DNA of 64,000 bases from Owenia fusiformis. Its lineage: Eukaryota > Annelida > Polychaeta > Sabellida > Oweniidae. Each line of letters starts with the position of its first letter. Position 1 is the stretch's first letter. Of the stretch, positions 36,083 through 48,430 are shown one piece after another. The translations under genes were made by a program, and so were the position numbers. A model generated the notes under the pieces. It saw only the letters and a program-made list of their open reading frames with translations. It did not search any database and was not told the origin of the DNA. The stretch spans positions 23,235,754-23,299,753 of the forward strand of contig CAIIXF020000011.1 of NCBI GenBank assembly GCA_903813345.2, read 5' to 3'.

Positions 36083-39000
36083 TTTGAATGGAGAATAGGA
36101 GAACAGCTCTAAACTAGATTCAATCATGTCACCACTAAAGAAATGAAGTGTCTTGGAACTGTATTGTAAATGTTGGTTTGTTGATTGATTGTACATCCCG
36201 TATTTCGTGGTTGTATTTTTACGTACCGATTGTACCTATTGACATACACGAGAACGTCTCCTTGAATGAACTACGTGTGTGAAAGCCCAACTGTTCTGGG
36301 CTACCCATGTGTTCGGACTCTTGCCCAAATATTCTGACAGCCCAAGTATCTCGAGTTCACTTATTTTGTTAGAACTTGTAATTCACAAAACAATTTTTGC
36401 GCGGAAAAATGTTGGCCCTAAAATGTTGGATAAGATAACCCATTGGAAAGGAAGGGAAGATATACACTGGACATTTCAAGAAGTAAGAATCTCTAGTTAT
36501 CGGCCAAAGACTGGTAGTAAAATGTATGTCTACGTCAAAAATATAGATCAATCTAGTATGAAAACGACAAGTGCAAGTGCATATTGTTAACAGACTGATC
36601 AAATGCAAAAGCCCTAATTTATGAAAGTTGAAAGGATAGAGAGTGTAAAATTGAAGCAATTTTTTAAAAACCGTGTCAATGTTTCCGCTATCCTAATTTC
36701 CTTTTCTAAAAAACAATTGAGATATGCCCATGAAATAAAAGATCTAAAATTCAATTGTCATAAAATAGATTAGAACTACAGCATTGGACTTTTTAGAAAG
36801 ATGCTTGATATGGATGAGTAAAATATTGTTGACTTCAATTTATCTTTATCCATTCTACTTCCTTGCGTGATGAAACCAGATGAAGATCTTCAATTAATCG
36901 TGATCTAAAGAGTAATGGAAATATTTTTATTTTGAATTTATTTCAACATGTATCTCAATATGCTTGATATAGTTGTGGTTTTGAATTGGGGTTTGATTTC
37001 TGATTGACGGAAGAAATGTGTAAGACATTGTGTCTTTGTGCGTTGGGTAATACCTTGGTGATCTGTCTTCCATATGCTCTATTATGAACTTAGATGTTTC
37101 TTTTTCTTGTGATTCTTTTTACACTGTGGGTTATATACATATAGATGGATCGTGGAGAATGTATTATATATAACACATGGGAAATGTCAAAACAGTTCCT
37201 GGTCAAACCATAGTAAACCAGCTAAGCAATTATGGTCCATTATGACAGTATGTAATACAAGGCAACATGCAAAATGTCACCATCTGCCGTTTGTTACAGA
37301 CACCACTGAAACACATATATTTTGCCATGCACTGCGCCTATTCATTTGGCAATTCATTTGTAAATTTTCTCTTGAAAAAATAAATCTTCCAAATTTGTTG
37401 AGTTTTCTTGCAGAAATTGCCTATTCCCCCCTCCATCCATTTTGTACGATCACCGGGCATGTATATGGTGAGAAGCATATCCTGCGTTCGTACGAAAATG
37501 TATGATTTACAGCGAGCATTGATTTTTGGGTCTGTAAAAAGCATGTGGGATGTGATAAGGCCGGTGATTTACTGAGACCACCAAAAATATAATTAAATTT
37601 TTTGGTCCAAAATTGTAATCTGTCTGTGGTCCATGACACTCCTGATAGCTATTTCCAAACGTTAAATTCAAAACATGTACACATGTATAGGCCATACATG
37701 CATAGTAATGCAATGGAAACCCTCCAGGAAGTGCTCTCTAGCCCACAAACAGGTTTTTCGGAAATATATGTATGTATGTCCTTACTGTACTCATCTGATA
37801 ATTAAAATTAGATCATTTACGGTTTCCGGTTCACAAATGTCCCATTGCACATTTGTATAAAACGTCATGATCGTATTTTTTGCTATAAAGCCATCAATTC
37901 TGACCGCATATATTAGCTAACTTTCCAGCACCTTTTATTGTTTAACAGTTTAAATTGCCCGTTTCTTGTTTTGATCAACTTCTTAGATTCAGTGAATTGT
38001 ATTAGGACAAATTTAAAACGATCTGATTTATATTCTTCCTTCTACAGTCATTTAGTTTTGAACATGTAATTCACTATTTCACCATTGACGTTCAGTAAAT
38101 AACACTACTGACACATCCGTAACACCAAACGAACAACGCTGTTCGAGGATATACCATGGGCTTTCAAGAGAGTTGGAAGCCCATGAATATACTCAACAGT
38201 TGCCTTTGGCTAAAACCAAAGATCTCCCGCATGCGCGGACGAGGTATGGTAGGGTGTGGTTATATCGGTCAATTTTCAGCTAAATTTGCTACAAATTAGC
38301 TTTTATTATATTTTTTTTTAGTTAGTATTTATTGTCAAACTATGATACATTACTTTTACATCAACTGACACTTTAACAAGTGTATGAAGTTGTTTTAGTG
38401 ACAAAAATAAAAATTCAATAATAACTATATGCATCTAACTTATGGCCAGTGGTGGTGGGTTGTGGCTGCCATTGTGTGTTAACTCTATTTCGGTTTAGGA
38501 AAAAATGTATGGATGGAAAGGTAGATGAGGTGACAGTATAGAATTATATTTCAGCAATTAAGTTTTTCTTTCTAGTCATTTTAAATTGAAGTAAAGAAGG
38601 CAAAAATCTGACATGATCTGAGACAGAATTCTATATTCTTGGACCCTGTACTTTGATTGAATATAACCCTTTTTTTGTTTATGTGTTATGGATCAGTTTG
38701 TTCGAATATTTTGAGGTAGAACTATAGATCAAGTCATTGAAAAATAAAAATGCCAAATTCACAGGAAAAGTGTCACTATGGTAAACTGCACAAACAATCT
38801 TACAATACTTCATACTTTTAGAAAAATATCACTTTGGGCCAAAAATCATCCAACCGTGACACTACTTCGACATTTTGTTACCGTAACGAATCGTTTTGTT
38901 AACCAGCGTAATAGACTGGATCACCGGAAAGCCCATGTCCTCTTCTTTGTTTAATTATAAATAAATAACTTGTCAAAGATCAATATCAATGTAATGTAAT

Positions 39001-39113
39001 GGCCTAAAGGGAGGAGGCCTTTGGGAAATAAAATGAAAATAGGAACGGCAAAGCGTAGCTGCTACCATGGTTACAAAGTGTGACATTCTATCAATCAATG
39101 GCGCAAAGGCGCT
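36083..39113. other. 3' flank of gene B and spacer
   Basis: AATGTTGGTTTGTTGATTG and GAGAACGTCT...TTGAATGAAC (36168-36280) match the flank of gene D on either side of its LINE insertion. A segment at about 39020-39113 (CTACCATGG..ACAAAGTGTGA..., CAATGGCGCAAA) matches 57474-57570. Between these, ORFs of up to 117 codons look random and no gene is supported. Confidence 0.5.
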
Positions 39114-39231
39114 GGGGTCCGTTTTTGAAACCATCGTAACTTACGATTTGGTCGTAAGTCATTGTTCATCAAAACAGAGACAAATGGTTTTCTCGGAATC
39201 GTAAGTTACGATCGTACGAAAAACGAACCCC
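39114..39231. mobile_element. 118-bp MITE with GGGGTCCGTTTTTG ends
   Basis: GGGGTCCGTTTTTGAAACCA then TCGTAACTTACGA at the left; TCGTAAGTTACGA and AAAAACGAACCCC at the right. Related to 20163-20306. It directly abuts the large palindrome that starts at 39237. Confidence 0.65.
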
Positions 39232-39236
39232 TGTAT

Positions 39237-40060
39237 CACAGGCTGGTATCGAAATATTTGTCCGCTGTGACGGAGCATGCTATTTTTCATAAAAACATTA
39301 AGAATACTTCACGATTTATTTTTTAACTCATATGTTTCGTTATACCATACAAAATGACTTACTCCATGCAATGGATATATTATTTGCGGGTAACTTTCTC
39401 TTCTGTTTGAAGTCCAATTACGCTGGGAAGAAAAGCTATTGAAAATGGCGCCGGAGTATCATACTTCAAAATGTACCATTTCTTGTTTAACTTTCTAATG
39501 GCACGATATAGTGACTAGATAATATTTGGTTTCAGCATAACTATGAAGGCATAAATGAGATGTTGATGAATTTGGTCTTTTTAATTCTTTTATAAAAAAT
39601 AATGTTTAATTTTTTTGTCCGCTGTGACGGAGCAGTTGCAAATGTGAACTGTGAAAATGCTCCGTCACAGCGGACAAAAAATATTAATATTATTTTTTAT
39701 AAAAAAATTAAAAAGACCCAATGCATTAATATCTCATTAATACATTCAGAGTTATGCTCAAAACATATGTTTATATTATCGTGTCACTATATCATGCCAT
39801 AAAAAAGATAAAGAAGAAATGGTACATTTTAGAGTTTGATACTCTGGCGCCGTTTTCAATAGATTTTACTCCTAGCGTTATTGGTCTTCAAACAGAAGTG
39901 AAGGTTACACGCAAATGATATATCCATTGCATGGAGTAAGTAATTATCTTTGATATAACGAAACATATGAGTTAAAAATAAATCGTGAAGCATTCTTAGT
40001 GTTTTTATGAAAAATAGTATGCTCCGTCACAGCGGACAAATCTTTCGATACCAGCCTGTG
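39237..40060. mobile_element. 824-bp near-perfect palindrome (foldback MITE)
   Basis: CACAGGCTGGTATCGAAA at the left end is the inverse of TTTCGATACCAGCCTGTG at the right end. Arms of almost 400 bases pair throughout. TTGTCCGCTGTGACGGAGCA occurs four times: just inside each end and flanking the central loop (39616-39634 and, inverted, 39658-39677). The loop is about 23 bases. The overlapping 66-codon ORF is a by-product. The paralogous locus near 57.57 kb lacks it. Confidence 0.9.
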
Positions 40061-40264
40061 TGTTTGATAATTTTCTGGCAAAGCATGTGGAATTCGCTTA
40101 AAGAGGGTCATGGGGTATAAATAGGAGGCAGACTAATGGAACAGCCAAAATAACTGAATTTTTGATATTTTCTCAAAGCTAGTCAATTTTCTCAAATTTC
40201 ATATTGATTGAGAAGATGTATTGCTTCAGATTTTGTTATATGTATCTTTCAATGTTTTGATGTA

Positions 40265-41316
40265 CAGGGTGTCCAATAAATAAGGTGAAAGATATTGTAA
40301 CTTTCTTAATATTGCACCAACCTTGATGAAATTTTCAGAGTTTGTAGCCCAAACCTTTTTACCCTTATTCTGTGAATTTAAAGCGTCTTCTATTTGATTG
40401 GCCAGAGTTGTAGTTGCTATAGCAACCGAAACAACAAAAAGGCGGGGCAAGTTTGTTTACGTCACAACTTTTCAAAACATATTTATTTTTTCTGATAGTT
40501 TTATTCATACTCCCAGATCTATTACTACAACAAATACAATATAAAAACAGTCCTAAAGTCCCATTGTTATGAAAATAAGCTATTCAACATAATGTCCATC
40601 TCTAGCTATACACTTCTTATGCCTATTCACCCACTCTCTAAACACACTTTCAAACCCATTCTTGCCCATTTCCTGATCTGAGTTTACACACAGCTATGCT
40701 CACTAGTGAAACTATTAGGGCACTGGGGCTACCCCTACTTGCACACCCTCCATATTCCCCAGACCTTGCACCCAATGACTTTTACTTATATGCAGAACTC
40801 AAACGTGACTTGAGAGGAAATAAATTGACTGATGAAGCACTGATGAACTCAGATCACATGTCTTAGCAAGACTTCAGGAAATGGGCGAGAATGGGTTTGA
40901 AAGTGTGTTTAGAGAGTGGATGAAAAGGCATTAGACATATAAGAAGTGTATAGCTAGATATGACATTATGTTGTGCTATACATTATGTTATGCTTATTTT
41001 CATAACAATGGGACTTTAGGACTTTTTTTATATTGTATTAGTTGTATTTGTTGTAGTAATAGACCTGTAAGTATGGATAAAGTTATCAGAAAGAATAAAT
41101 ATGTTTTGGAAAGTTGTGACGTAAACAAACTTGCCCCGCCTTTTTGTTGTTTCGGTTGCTATAGCAACCACAAATCTGGCCAATCAAATAGAAGAAGCGT
41201 TAAATTCACAAAATCAAGGTGAAAAGGTTTGGGCTACAAACTCTGAAAATTTCATCAAGATTGGTGCAATATTAAGAAAGTTACAATATCTTTCACCTTA
41301 TTTATTGGACACCCTG
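40265..41316. mobile_element. mariner foldback derivative (two inverted 3' ends)
   Basis: CAGGGTGTCCAATAAATAAG at the left and its inverse at the right, bordered by TA (40263-40264 and 41317-41318). The inverted arms are very long (about 40265-40690 and 40855-41316), far beyond a normal mariner terminus. The left arm on the - strand encodes an intact-looking transposase C-terminus (FREWVNRHKKCIARDG then a stop). The centre on the + strand encodes a fragment with HPPYSPDLAPNDFYLY, the catalytic-region signature. The element therefore looks like two copies of the transposase 3' end joined head to head. Both 68-codon ORFs at the ends are mirror images within the arms. Confidence 0.88.
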
Positions 41317-41319
41317 TAT

Positions 41320-42045
41320 ATATTCTGCAATTAGATTTTAACTCCATCATTTTGTTTGGTTGTGATAAGACATTTAAAACAGTAATAACATTTTTCAAAT
41401 TTAAAAGTCCTCAAGCTTAGCCAATCAAAATCAAGTATTAAGCAATGCTGTTAATTCAACTAACTAATGCTGACTTTCTGTGTTAAAGTGTGTATGTAAC
41501 CTGGGAGTTGCTAGCAACTTTAAAACCGGCCGTTAAATGCATTAACGTACCAGGGTATATATGAAAATATTGGGCGAGACTTTGCATTAAATTAATGTCA
41601 CTCCAAATTGAAACTTCTGATCGGGTTTGGAGGCGAAGTCTCGCGAGTTGCCCGGATATAAACGGGAAGAAGCTGGAATTCACATGCTCTTTCTTGAAGA
41701 ATCCCGTTTTTTCTCGTTTACCAATAAGATTATTGTATCCATCTGAATCTTTAAATTTTTATATACGTTCCCGCTAAGGGCAAACAATGTGATTTGTACG
41801 AGTAGTTATGCGTAATTTAACGATTCAAGTCCAGGGCTCAAAGAATTGTATTGGTTTAAATCATGTATATATCTCTTGAATCAAGACCTTGAATGAAGGC
41901 GGTATCAAATTCAAAAAAATGTGAACTAGGAATTCGTTTTACTCTCATAAAAAGAGTCACGAATATCAAAAAGGTTTTTTCAGCACAGTAAAGTTTCATC
42001 AGTTTTATTAGTTCAAAAAGTCCCGAGGAGGATTGCTAAGTGTCG
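41320..42045. other. spacer, no gene seen
   Basis: Contains short ORFs on both strands over about 41480-41780 without family resemblance. Ends where the 2.1-kb tandem units begin. Confidence 0.4.
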
Positions 42046-42293
42046 CATAAATTATTTGAAATTGATTTGATATTTCATAATTGGTGAATACAATTGTATT
42101 AAAATCTACAATCTACTCTAGTGGATTTTAAACTGAAATCTTTTAACATTCCACTGTCTGTTAGATGATTTTTATTCAGGGGTTTGCCCATTTGTCCATT
42201 CTTGAGTGGTAATATGGTTGAACCTAGTTTATAAGCTGACATAATAAGAGGGCCAAGTGACAATACGCTGTATCCTCTCATTCTTCATTCTTT

Positions 42294-43996
42294 TCAAATC
42301 GTGGTACTTTGGCGCTCACAAATGTAACCAAATAGGTAGTCTGAACAACCGATATCATACCAATAGAAATTGCTCTGATAGTTCATCGCAACACATTCTT
42401 CATTAATATCATTGTTTGGTTCCCCTGCGTTCCAATTAAAGAAGGTGGCCTGTACCAACGATCCTGTCCAAATGAATTGGTTCTCCTCAGCTCTGTCATT
42501 TAGGCCAATGTGGAATTTTTTATCTGTGTTAATAATAAGAAACATAAGATCACGATCTGGTGTGGGTATAATCATTCACAATGAATACTAGTTCGACCAT
42601 GGTAGAGCCCATGGTTCTACATGCTAAATGGTTCCCTAAAAAGATTCCTTATATTTAAACAATGGCAAAGCAGAAATAGTACCCTAAATATTGTCTGGAT
42701 TTAAGTTCTCAACAAAATAGCCAAATCTTACCACGAAGCTCGTCATTACTCAGCAAGTAGTTGGCCAAGGCTGTTTGCTCGTCTTCAGTTTCTATGGCAA
42801 CCAGGATTGACCCATCCTCGATGCATTTGTTTTCTGCGTCCGTCCAACTTAAAGGTCCTTGGTTGAAACAATAGGTGGAGCCATTGTAGAAGAATTTGGA
42901 ACCATTTTCACATCCTAAAATAACAAGAAAATCAAGTGAAAATGACACTAGAAAAATACGAAGGCCATAATGCTATTTTGACAAAACTGATCCACTTTTT
43001 ATGGAAATGCCACAGAGAAAGACAATGAACAAACTACATTTTACTGCTTGTTTTCTGTTGGCTAGGTAATATGTTAATGACGTCACAAATTAAAATATAA
43101 TAAACACTGTGATGTGTGACGTTTAGCTTTCTTGTCTGTTTAGTTGATAGGGCAATAAGTAACTGATGTCATAGCTTATGTTATATTACGTCATATCTTC
43201 ATCACAAACACAACATATGACGTCGTGATCGTTGCTTTGATGATTTGCCATATAAGGTAATAATGGCGGACTTTTGATCACGTGAATGGTCGACAGTCGG
43301 TCCATAGAACGAATGGCTCCGCCCACTTCGTGGGGGGGGGCTTCGTAAAAAGAAGATCTTATCATTTCCGATCATGCGATTGTTAATTCATATCATTATG
43401 ACGTCGAACGTATTTAGCTGAAAACATTAACAATGAATGGCATTTCACTATTATTCGAAGACGTGTTTTTTGCATTTTAAAGGCAGAATCGGATACAACA
43501 CAGAAGCCTCTCAACAGAAATGAAAACTCAATTATATTCTCATATTCTAGATATCACGAATTAAGCTCGATCCTTACATAAAAGTAAAAAGAAATGCAAT
43601 AAATGACTTTGTGGATTTCTACTTTCAATAAACGAAGCATCTTTTCTCTTTGAACAAATATTCGGACCTCCCAAAAATGAAACATTTGATATTATATATT
43701 ATTTAGCCTAGGAGATAATATATTTGAGATGGTAAATACATGTGAACAAAATAAAACGTATATTATTAATATGATAACAAAAATAATTAATAGAAAATAT
43801 TAACATTTATATTATTCGTGATTACACAAATTGATTCATCTTTGAAATTGAATGAATATACATGTAGCCTATCATATTTCTAAGTAAAACTCACGGTTTT
43901 GGATCATAACGTAATGCAGATGGTCCGGGCTATCTTCTGTTTGACCCGTACCCCAACCAAATAAATCACAATTCCATCTTCTTTCTCCTAGCTTAG
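42294..43996 (-). pseudogene. lectin copy C1: lectin exons intact, signal/apple exon truncated
   Basis: On the - strand, the last ~34 codons of the apple exon remain (43996 down to donor after 43895). They are followed by complete lectin exon 2 (42914-42732) and exon 3 (42523-42294) with normal splice sites and stop. EPN is kept and WND is WYD. No start codon or signal peptide remains, because the duplication breakpoint fell inside the apple exon. The lectin frames are undamaged, so the exons could serve as alternative 3' exons for the promoter and exon 1 at 48.4 kb. The last codons differ slightly from C2 and C3 (one residue shorter). Confidence 0.75.
43070..43250. repeat. segment resembling the 3' part of the TTAA element at 14 kb (also at 45.16 and 47.25 kb)
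   Basis: GTTTAGTTGATAGGGCAATA, ACTGATGTCAT and ATATGACGTCGTGAT occur in the same order as GTTTAATTGTTGACAGGGCA, ACTGATGTCAC and ATATGACGTCATGAT at 14115-14212. Suggests a fragment of a related TTAA-type element was carried in the intron of the duplicated lectin unit. Confidence 0.5.
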
Positions 43997-44382
43997 GAGC
44001 ATAAATTATTTGAAATTGATTTGATATTTCATAATTGGTTAATACAATTGTATTAAAATCTACAATCTACTTTGGTGGATTTTGATCAATGTACAATATA
44101 TAACTTACAAAGAGACAAAGAGAAAGATCAGCTTTTGGTAAAGAAAGGCTCAGATTCGACATAGTGTTCGTTCGTGAAATCGTCCATGGTTTCACTTATA
44201 ATGAATGTATCGGATGGTAAACTGAAATCTTTTAACATTTCACTGTCTGTTAGATGGTTTTTATTCAGGGTTTTGCCCATTTGTCCATTCCTGAGTGGTA
44301 ATATGGTTGAACCTAGTTTATAAGCTGACATAATAAGAGGGCCAAGTGGCAATACGCTGTATCCTCTCATTCTTCATTCTTT

Positions 44383-46085
44383 TCAAATCCGAGTGGTACT
44401 TTGGCGCTCACAAATATAACCAAATAGGTAGTCTGAACAACCGATATCATACCAATAGAAATTGGTCTGATAGTTCATCGCAACACATTCTTCATTAATA
44501 TCATTGTTTGGTTCCCCTGCGTTCCAATTAAAGAAGGTGGCCTGTACCAACGATCCTGTCCAAATGAATTGGTTCTCCTCAGCTCTGTCATTTAGGCCAA
44601 TGTGGAATTTTTTATCTGTGTTAATAATAAGAAACATAAGATCACGATCTGGTGTGGGTATAATCATTCACAATGAATACTAGTTCGACCATGGTAGAGC
44701 CCATGGTTCTACATGCTAAATGGTTCCCTAAAAAGATTCCTTATATTTAAACAATGGCAAAGCAGAAATAGTACCCTAAATATTGTCTGGATTTAAGTTC
44801 TCAACAAAATAGCCAAATCTTACCACGAAGCTCGTCATTACTCAGCAAGTAGTTGGCCAAGGCTGTTTGCTCCTCTTCAGTTTCTATGGCAACCAGGATT
44901 GACCCATCCTCGATGCATTTGTTTTCTGCGTCCGTCCAACTTAAAGGTCCTTGGTTGAAACAATAGGTGGAGCCATTGTAGAAGAATTTGGAACCATTTT
45001 CACATCCTAAAATAACAAGAAAATCAAGTGAAAATGACACTAGAAAAATACGAAGGCCATAATGCTATTTTGACAAAACTGATCCACTTTTTATGGAAAT
45101 GCCACAGAGAAAAACAATGAACAAACTACATTTTACTGCTTGTTTTCTGTTGGCTAGGTAATATGTTAATGACGTCACAAATTAAAATATAATAAACACT
45201 GTGATGTGTGACGTTTAGCTTTCTTGTCTGTTTAGTTGATAGGGCAATAAGTAACTGATGTCATAGCTTATGTTATATTACGTCATATCTTCATCACAAA
45301 CACAACATATGACGTCGTGATCGTTGCTTTGATGATTTGCCATATAAGGTAATAATGGCGGACTTTTGGTCACGTGAATGGTCGACAGTCGGTCCATAGA
45401 ACGAATGGCTCCGCCCACTTCGTGGGGGGGGCTTCGTAAAAAGAAGATCTTATCATTTCCGATCATGCGATGGTTAATTCATATCATTATGACGTCGAAC
45501 GTATTTAGCTGAAAACATTAACAATGAATGGCATTTCACTATTATTCGAAGACGTGTTTTTTGCATTTTAGAGGCAGAATCGGATACAACACAGAAGCCT
45601 CTCAACAGAAATGAAAACTCAATTATATTCTCATATTCTAGATATCACGAATTAAGCTCGATCCTTACATAAAAGTAAAAAGAAATGCAATAAATGACTT
45701 TGTGGATTTCTACTTTCAATAAACGAAGCATCTTTTCTCTTTGAACAAATATTCGGACCTCCCAAAAATGAAACATTTGATATTATATATTATTTAGCCT
45801 AGGAGATAATATATTTGAGATGGTAAATACATGTGAACAAAATAAAACGTATATTATTAATATGATAACAAAAATAATTAATAGAAAATATTAACATTTA
45901 TATTATTCGTGATTACACAAATTGATTCATCTTTGAAATTGAATGAATATACATGTAGCCTATCATATTTCTAAGTAAAACTCACGGTTTTGGATCATAA
46001 CGTAATGCAGATGGTCCGGGCTATCTTCTGTTTGACCCGTACCCCAACCAAATAAATCACAATTCCATCTTCTTTCTCCTAGCTT
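44383..46085 (-). pseudogene. lectin copy C2: lectin exons intact, signal/apple exon truncated
   Basis: Same structure as C1: apple exon fragment 46085-45986, lectin exon 2 at 45006-44824 and lectin exon 3 at 44615-44383, all with consensus splice sites in phase 1. Exon 2 differs from C3 by one residue (Glu for Asp in the TEDEQ motif). In the apple fragment C1 and C2 share GERRW where C3 has GARRW, so C1 and C2 are closer to each other here. Lacks its own start; function would depend on splicing from the upstream exon 1. Confidence 0.75.
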
Positions 46086-46473
46086 AGGAGCATAAATTAT
46101 TTGAAATTGATTTGATATTTCATAATTGGTTAATACAATTGTATTAAAATCTACAATCTACTTTGGTGGATTTTGATCAATGTACAATATATAACTTACA
46201 AAGAGACAAAGAGAAAGATCAGCTTTTGGTAAAGAAAGGCTCAGATTCGACATAGTGTTCGTTCGTGAAATCGTCCATGGTTTCACTTATAATGAATGTA
46301 TCGGATGGTAAACTGAAATCTTTTAACATTTCACTGTCTGTTAGATGGTTTTTATTCAGGGTTTTGCCCATTTGTCCATTCCTGAGTGGTAATATGGTTG
46401 AACCTAGTTTATAAGCTGACATAATAAGAGGGCCAAGTGGCAATACGCTGTATCCTCTCATTCTTCATTCTTT

Positions 46474-48412
46474 TCAAATCCGAGTGGTACTTTGGCGCTC
46501 ACAAATATAACCAAATAGGTAGTCTGAACAACCGATATCATACCAATAGAAATTGGTCTGATAGTTCATCGCAACACATTCTTCATTAATATCATTGTTT
46601 GGTTCCCCTGCGTTCCAATTAAAGAAGGTGGCCTGTACCAACAATCCAGTCCAAATGAATTGGTTCTCCTCAGCTCTGTCATTTAGGCCAATGTGGAATT
46701 TTTTATCTGTGTTAATAATAAGAAACATAAGATCACGATCTGGTGTGGGTATAATCATTCACAATGAATACTAGTTCGACCATGGTAGAGCCCATGGTTC
46801 TACATGCTAAATGGTTCCCTAAAAAGATTCCTTATATTTAAACAATGGCAAAGCAGAAATAGTACCCTAAATATTGTCTGGATTTAAGTTCTCAACAAAA
46901 TAGCCAAATCTTACCACGAAGCTCGTCATTACTCAGCAAGTAGTTGGCCAAGGCTGTTTGCTCGTCTTCAGTTTCTATGGCAACCAGGATTGACCCATCC
47001 TCGATGCATTTGTTTTCTGCGTCCGTCCAACTTAAAGGTCCTTGGTTGAAACAATAGGTGGAGCCATTGTAGAAGAATTTGGAACCATTTTCACATCCTA
47101 AAATAACAAGAAAATCAAGTGAAAATGACACTAGAAAAATACGAAGGCCATAATGCTATTTTGACAAAACTGATCCACTTTTTATGGAAATGCCACAGAG
47201 AAAGACAATGAACAAACTACATTTTACTGCTTGTTTTCTGTTGGCTAGGTAATATGTTAATGACGTCACAAATTAAAATATAATAAACACTGTGATGTGT
47301 GACGTTTAGCTTTCTTGTCTGTTTAGTTGATAGGGCAATAAGTAACTGATGTCATAGCTTATGTTATATTACGTCATATCTTCATCACAAACACAACATA
47401 TGACGTCGTGATCGTTGCTTTGATGATTTGCCATATAAGGTAATAATGGCGGACTTTTGGTCACGTGAATGGTCGACAGTCGGTCCATAGAACGAATGGC
47501 TCCGCCCACTTCGTGGGGGGGGGGCTTCGTAAAAAGAAGATCTTATCATTTCCGATCATGCGATTGTTAATTCATATCATTATGACGTCGAACGTATTTA
47601 GTTGAAAACATTAACAATTAATGGCATTTCACTATTATTCGAAGACGTGTTTTTTGCATTTTAAAGGCAGAATCGGATACAACACAGAAGCCTCTCAACA
47701 GAAATGAAAACTCAATTATATTCTCATATTCTAGATATCACGAATTAAGCTCGATCCTTACATAAAAGTAAAAAGAAATGCAATAAATGACTTTGTGGAT
47801 TTCTACTTTCAATAAACGAAGCATCTTTTCTCTTTGAACAAATATTCGGACCTCCCAAAAATGAAACATTTGATATTATATATTATTTAGCCTAGGAGAT
47901 AATATATTTGAGATGGTAAATACATGTGAACAAAATAAAACGTATATTATTAATATGATAACAAAAATAATTAATAGAAAATATTAACATTTATATTATT
48001 CGTGATTACACAAATTGATTCATCTTTGAAATTGAATGAATATACATGTAGCCTATCATATTTCTAAGTAAAACTCACGGTTTTGGATCATAACGTAATG
48101 CAGATGGTCCGGGCTATCTTCTGTTTGACCCGTACCCCAACCAAATAAATCACAATTCCATCTCCTGGCTCCTAGCTTCTCAACATTTGTTTGTCCACAT
48201 TTTGGTGTTTTCAAACATTCGATGTTGCATTCTGTTGCAGATTGTGCTTCAATAGATTTCAAGTGTCCATATCCCAATAACAAGGTGTAGTCGGGTATGA
48301 ACTTCTTATTGCTTTCTTTTTGAAACAATTGATGTCGACAAATATGTGAATTTAAACTTTCTATCATGAAAATACACGTTATCATACACGTAGCTACGAA
48401 TAAACCTCGCAT
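46474..48412 (-). CDS. lectin gene C3: secreted PAN/apple + C-type lectin protein
   Basis: Exons on the - strand: 48412-48079, 47097-46915 and 46706-46474; phase-1 joins; 249 aa. The start is set at the conserved MRG (48412) as in other copies; an in-frame ATG six codons upstream (48430) is an alternative. Signal peptide about residues 1-22, apple/PAN-like domain with CxxxC, then a C-type lectin domain with six cysteines, HIGLND, EPN and WYD in place of WND. It is inverted relative to genes B and D and is the only copy in the triplicated block with a complete first exon, so it is the likely transcript origin for the whole block. Confidence 0.85.
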
Positions 48413-48430
48413 ATTTCTCTTCAAAATCAC

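Larger units (their letters stand above)
42046..48176. repeat. 2,089-bp tandem segmental duplication, three units
   Basis: The landmark CATAAATTATTTGAAATTGA starts at 42046, 44002 and 46091. Units 2 and 3 differ by only a handful of bases; unit 1 has lost 133 bp at its left side. The joint fuses sequence downstream of the lectin stop codon to the interior of the apple exon (CTCCTAGCTT | AGGAG). Unit 3 runs into the complete apple exon. Very high identity indicates recent duplication or ongoing conversion. Confidence 0.92.

Noticed and set aside
37152-37860. Cluster of overlapping ORFs of 61-117 codons on both strands
   Set aside because: No conserved motif, no consistent splice signals, and overlapping frames on both strands; typical random ORFs in AT-rich spacer.
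39602-39802. 66-codon ORF
   Set aside because: Lies across the loop of the 824-bp palindrome; no protein resemblance.
40226-41334. Two mirror-image 67-74 codon ORFs starting MPRLFVVSVAIATT
   Set aside because: They are the inverted arms of the mariner foldback read from each end through the terminus; not a duplicated gene.
44128-44370. 80-codon - strand ORF just after the lectin stop, repeated at 46219-46461 and shortened at 42099-42281
   Set aside because: Between units about four of five substitutions change the residue, which is not the pattern of a conserved protein. The region lies in the 3' flank and faintly resembles, on the opposite strand, sequence upstream of gene E.
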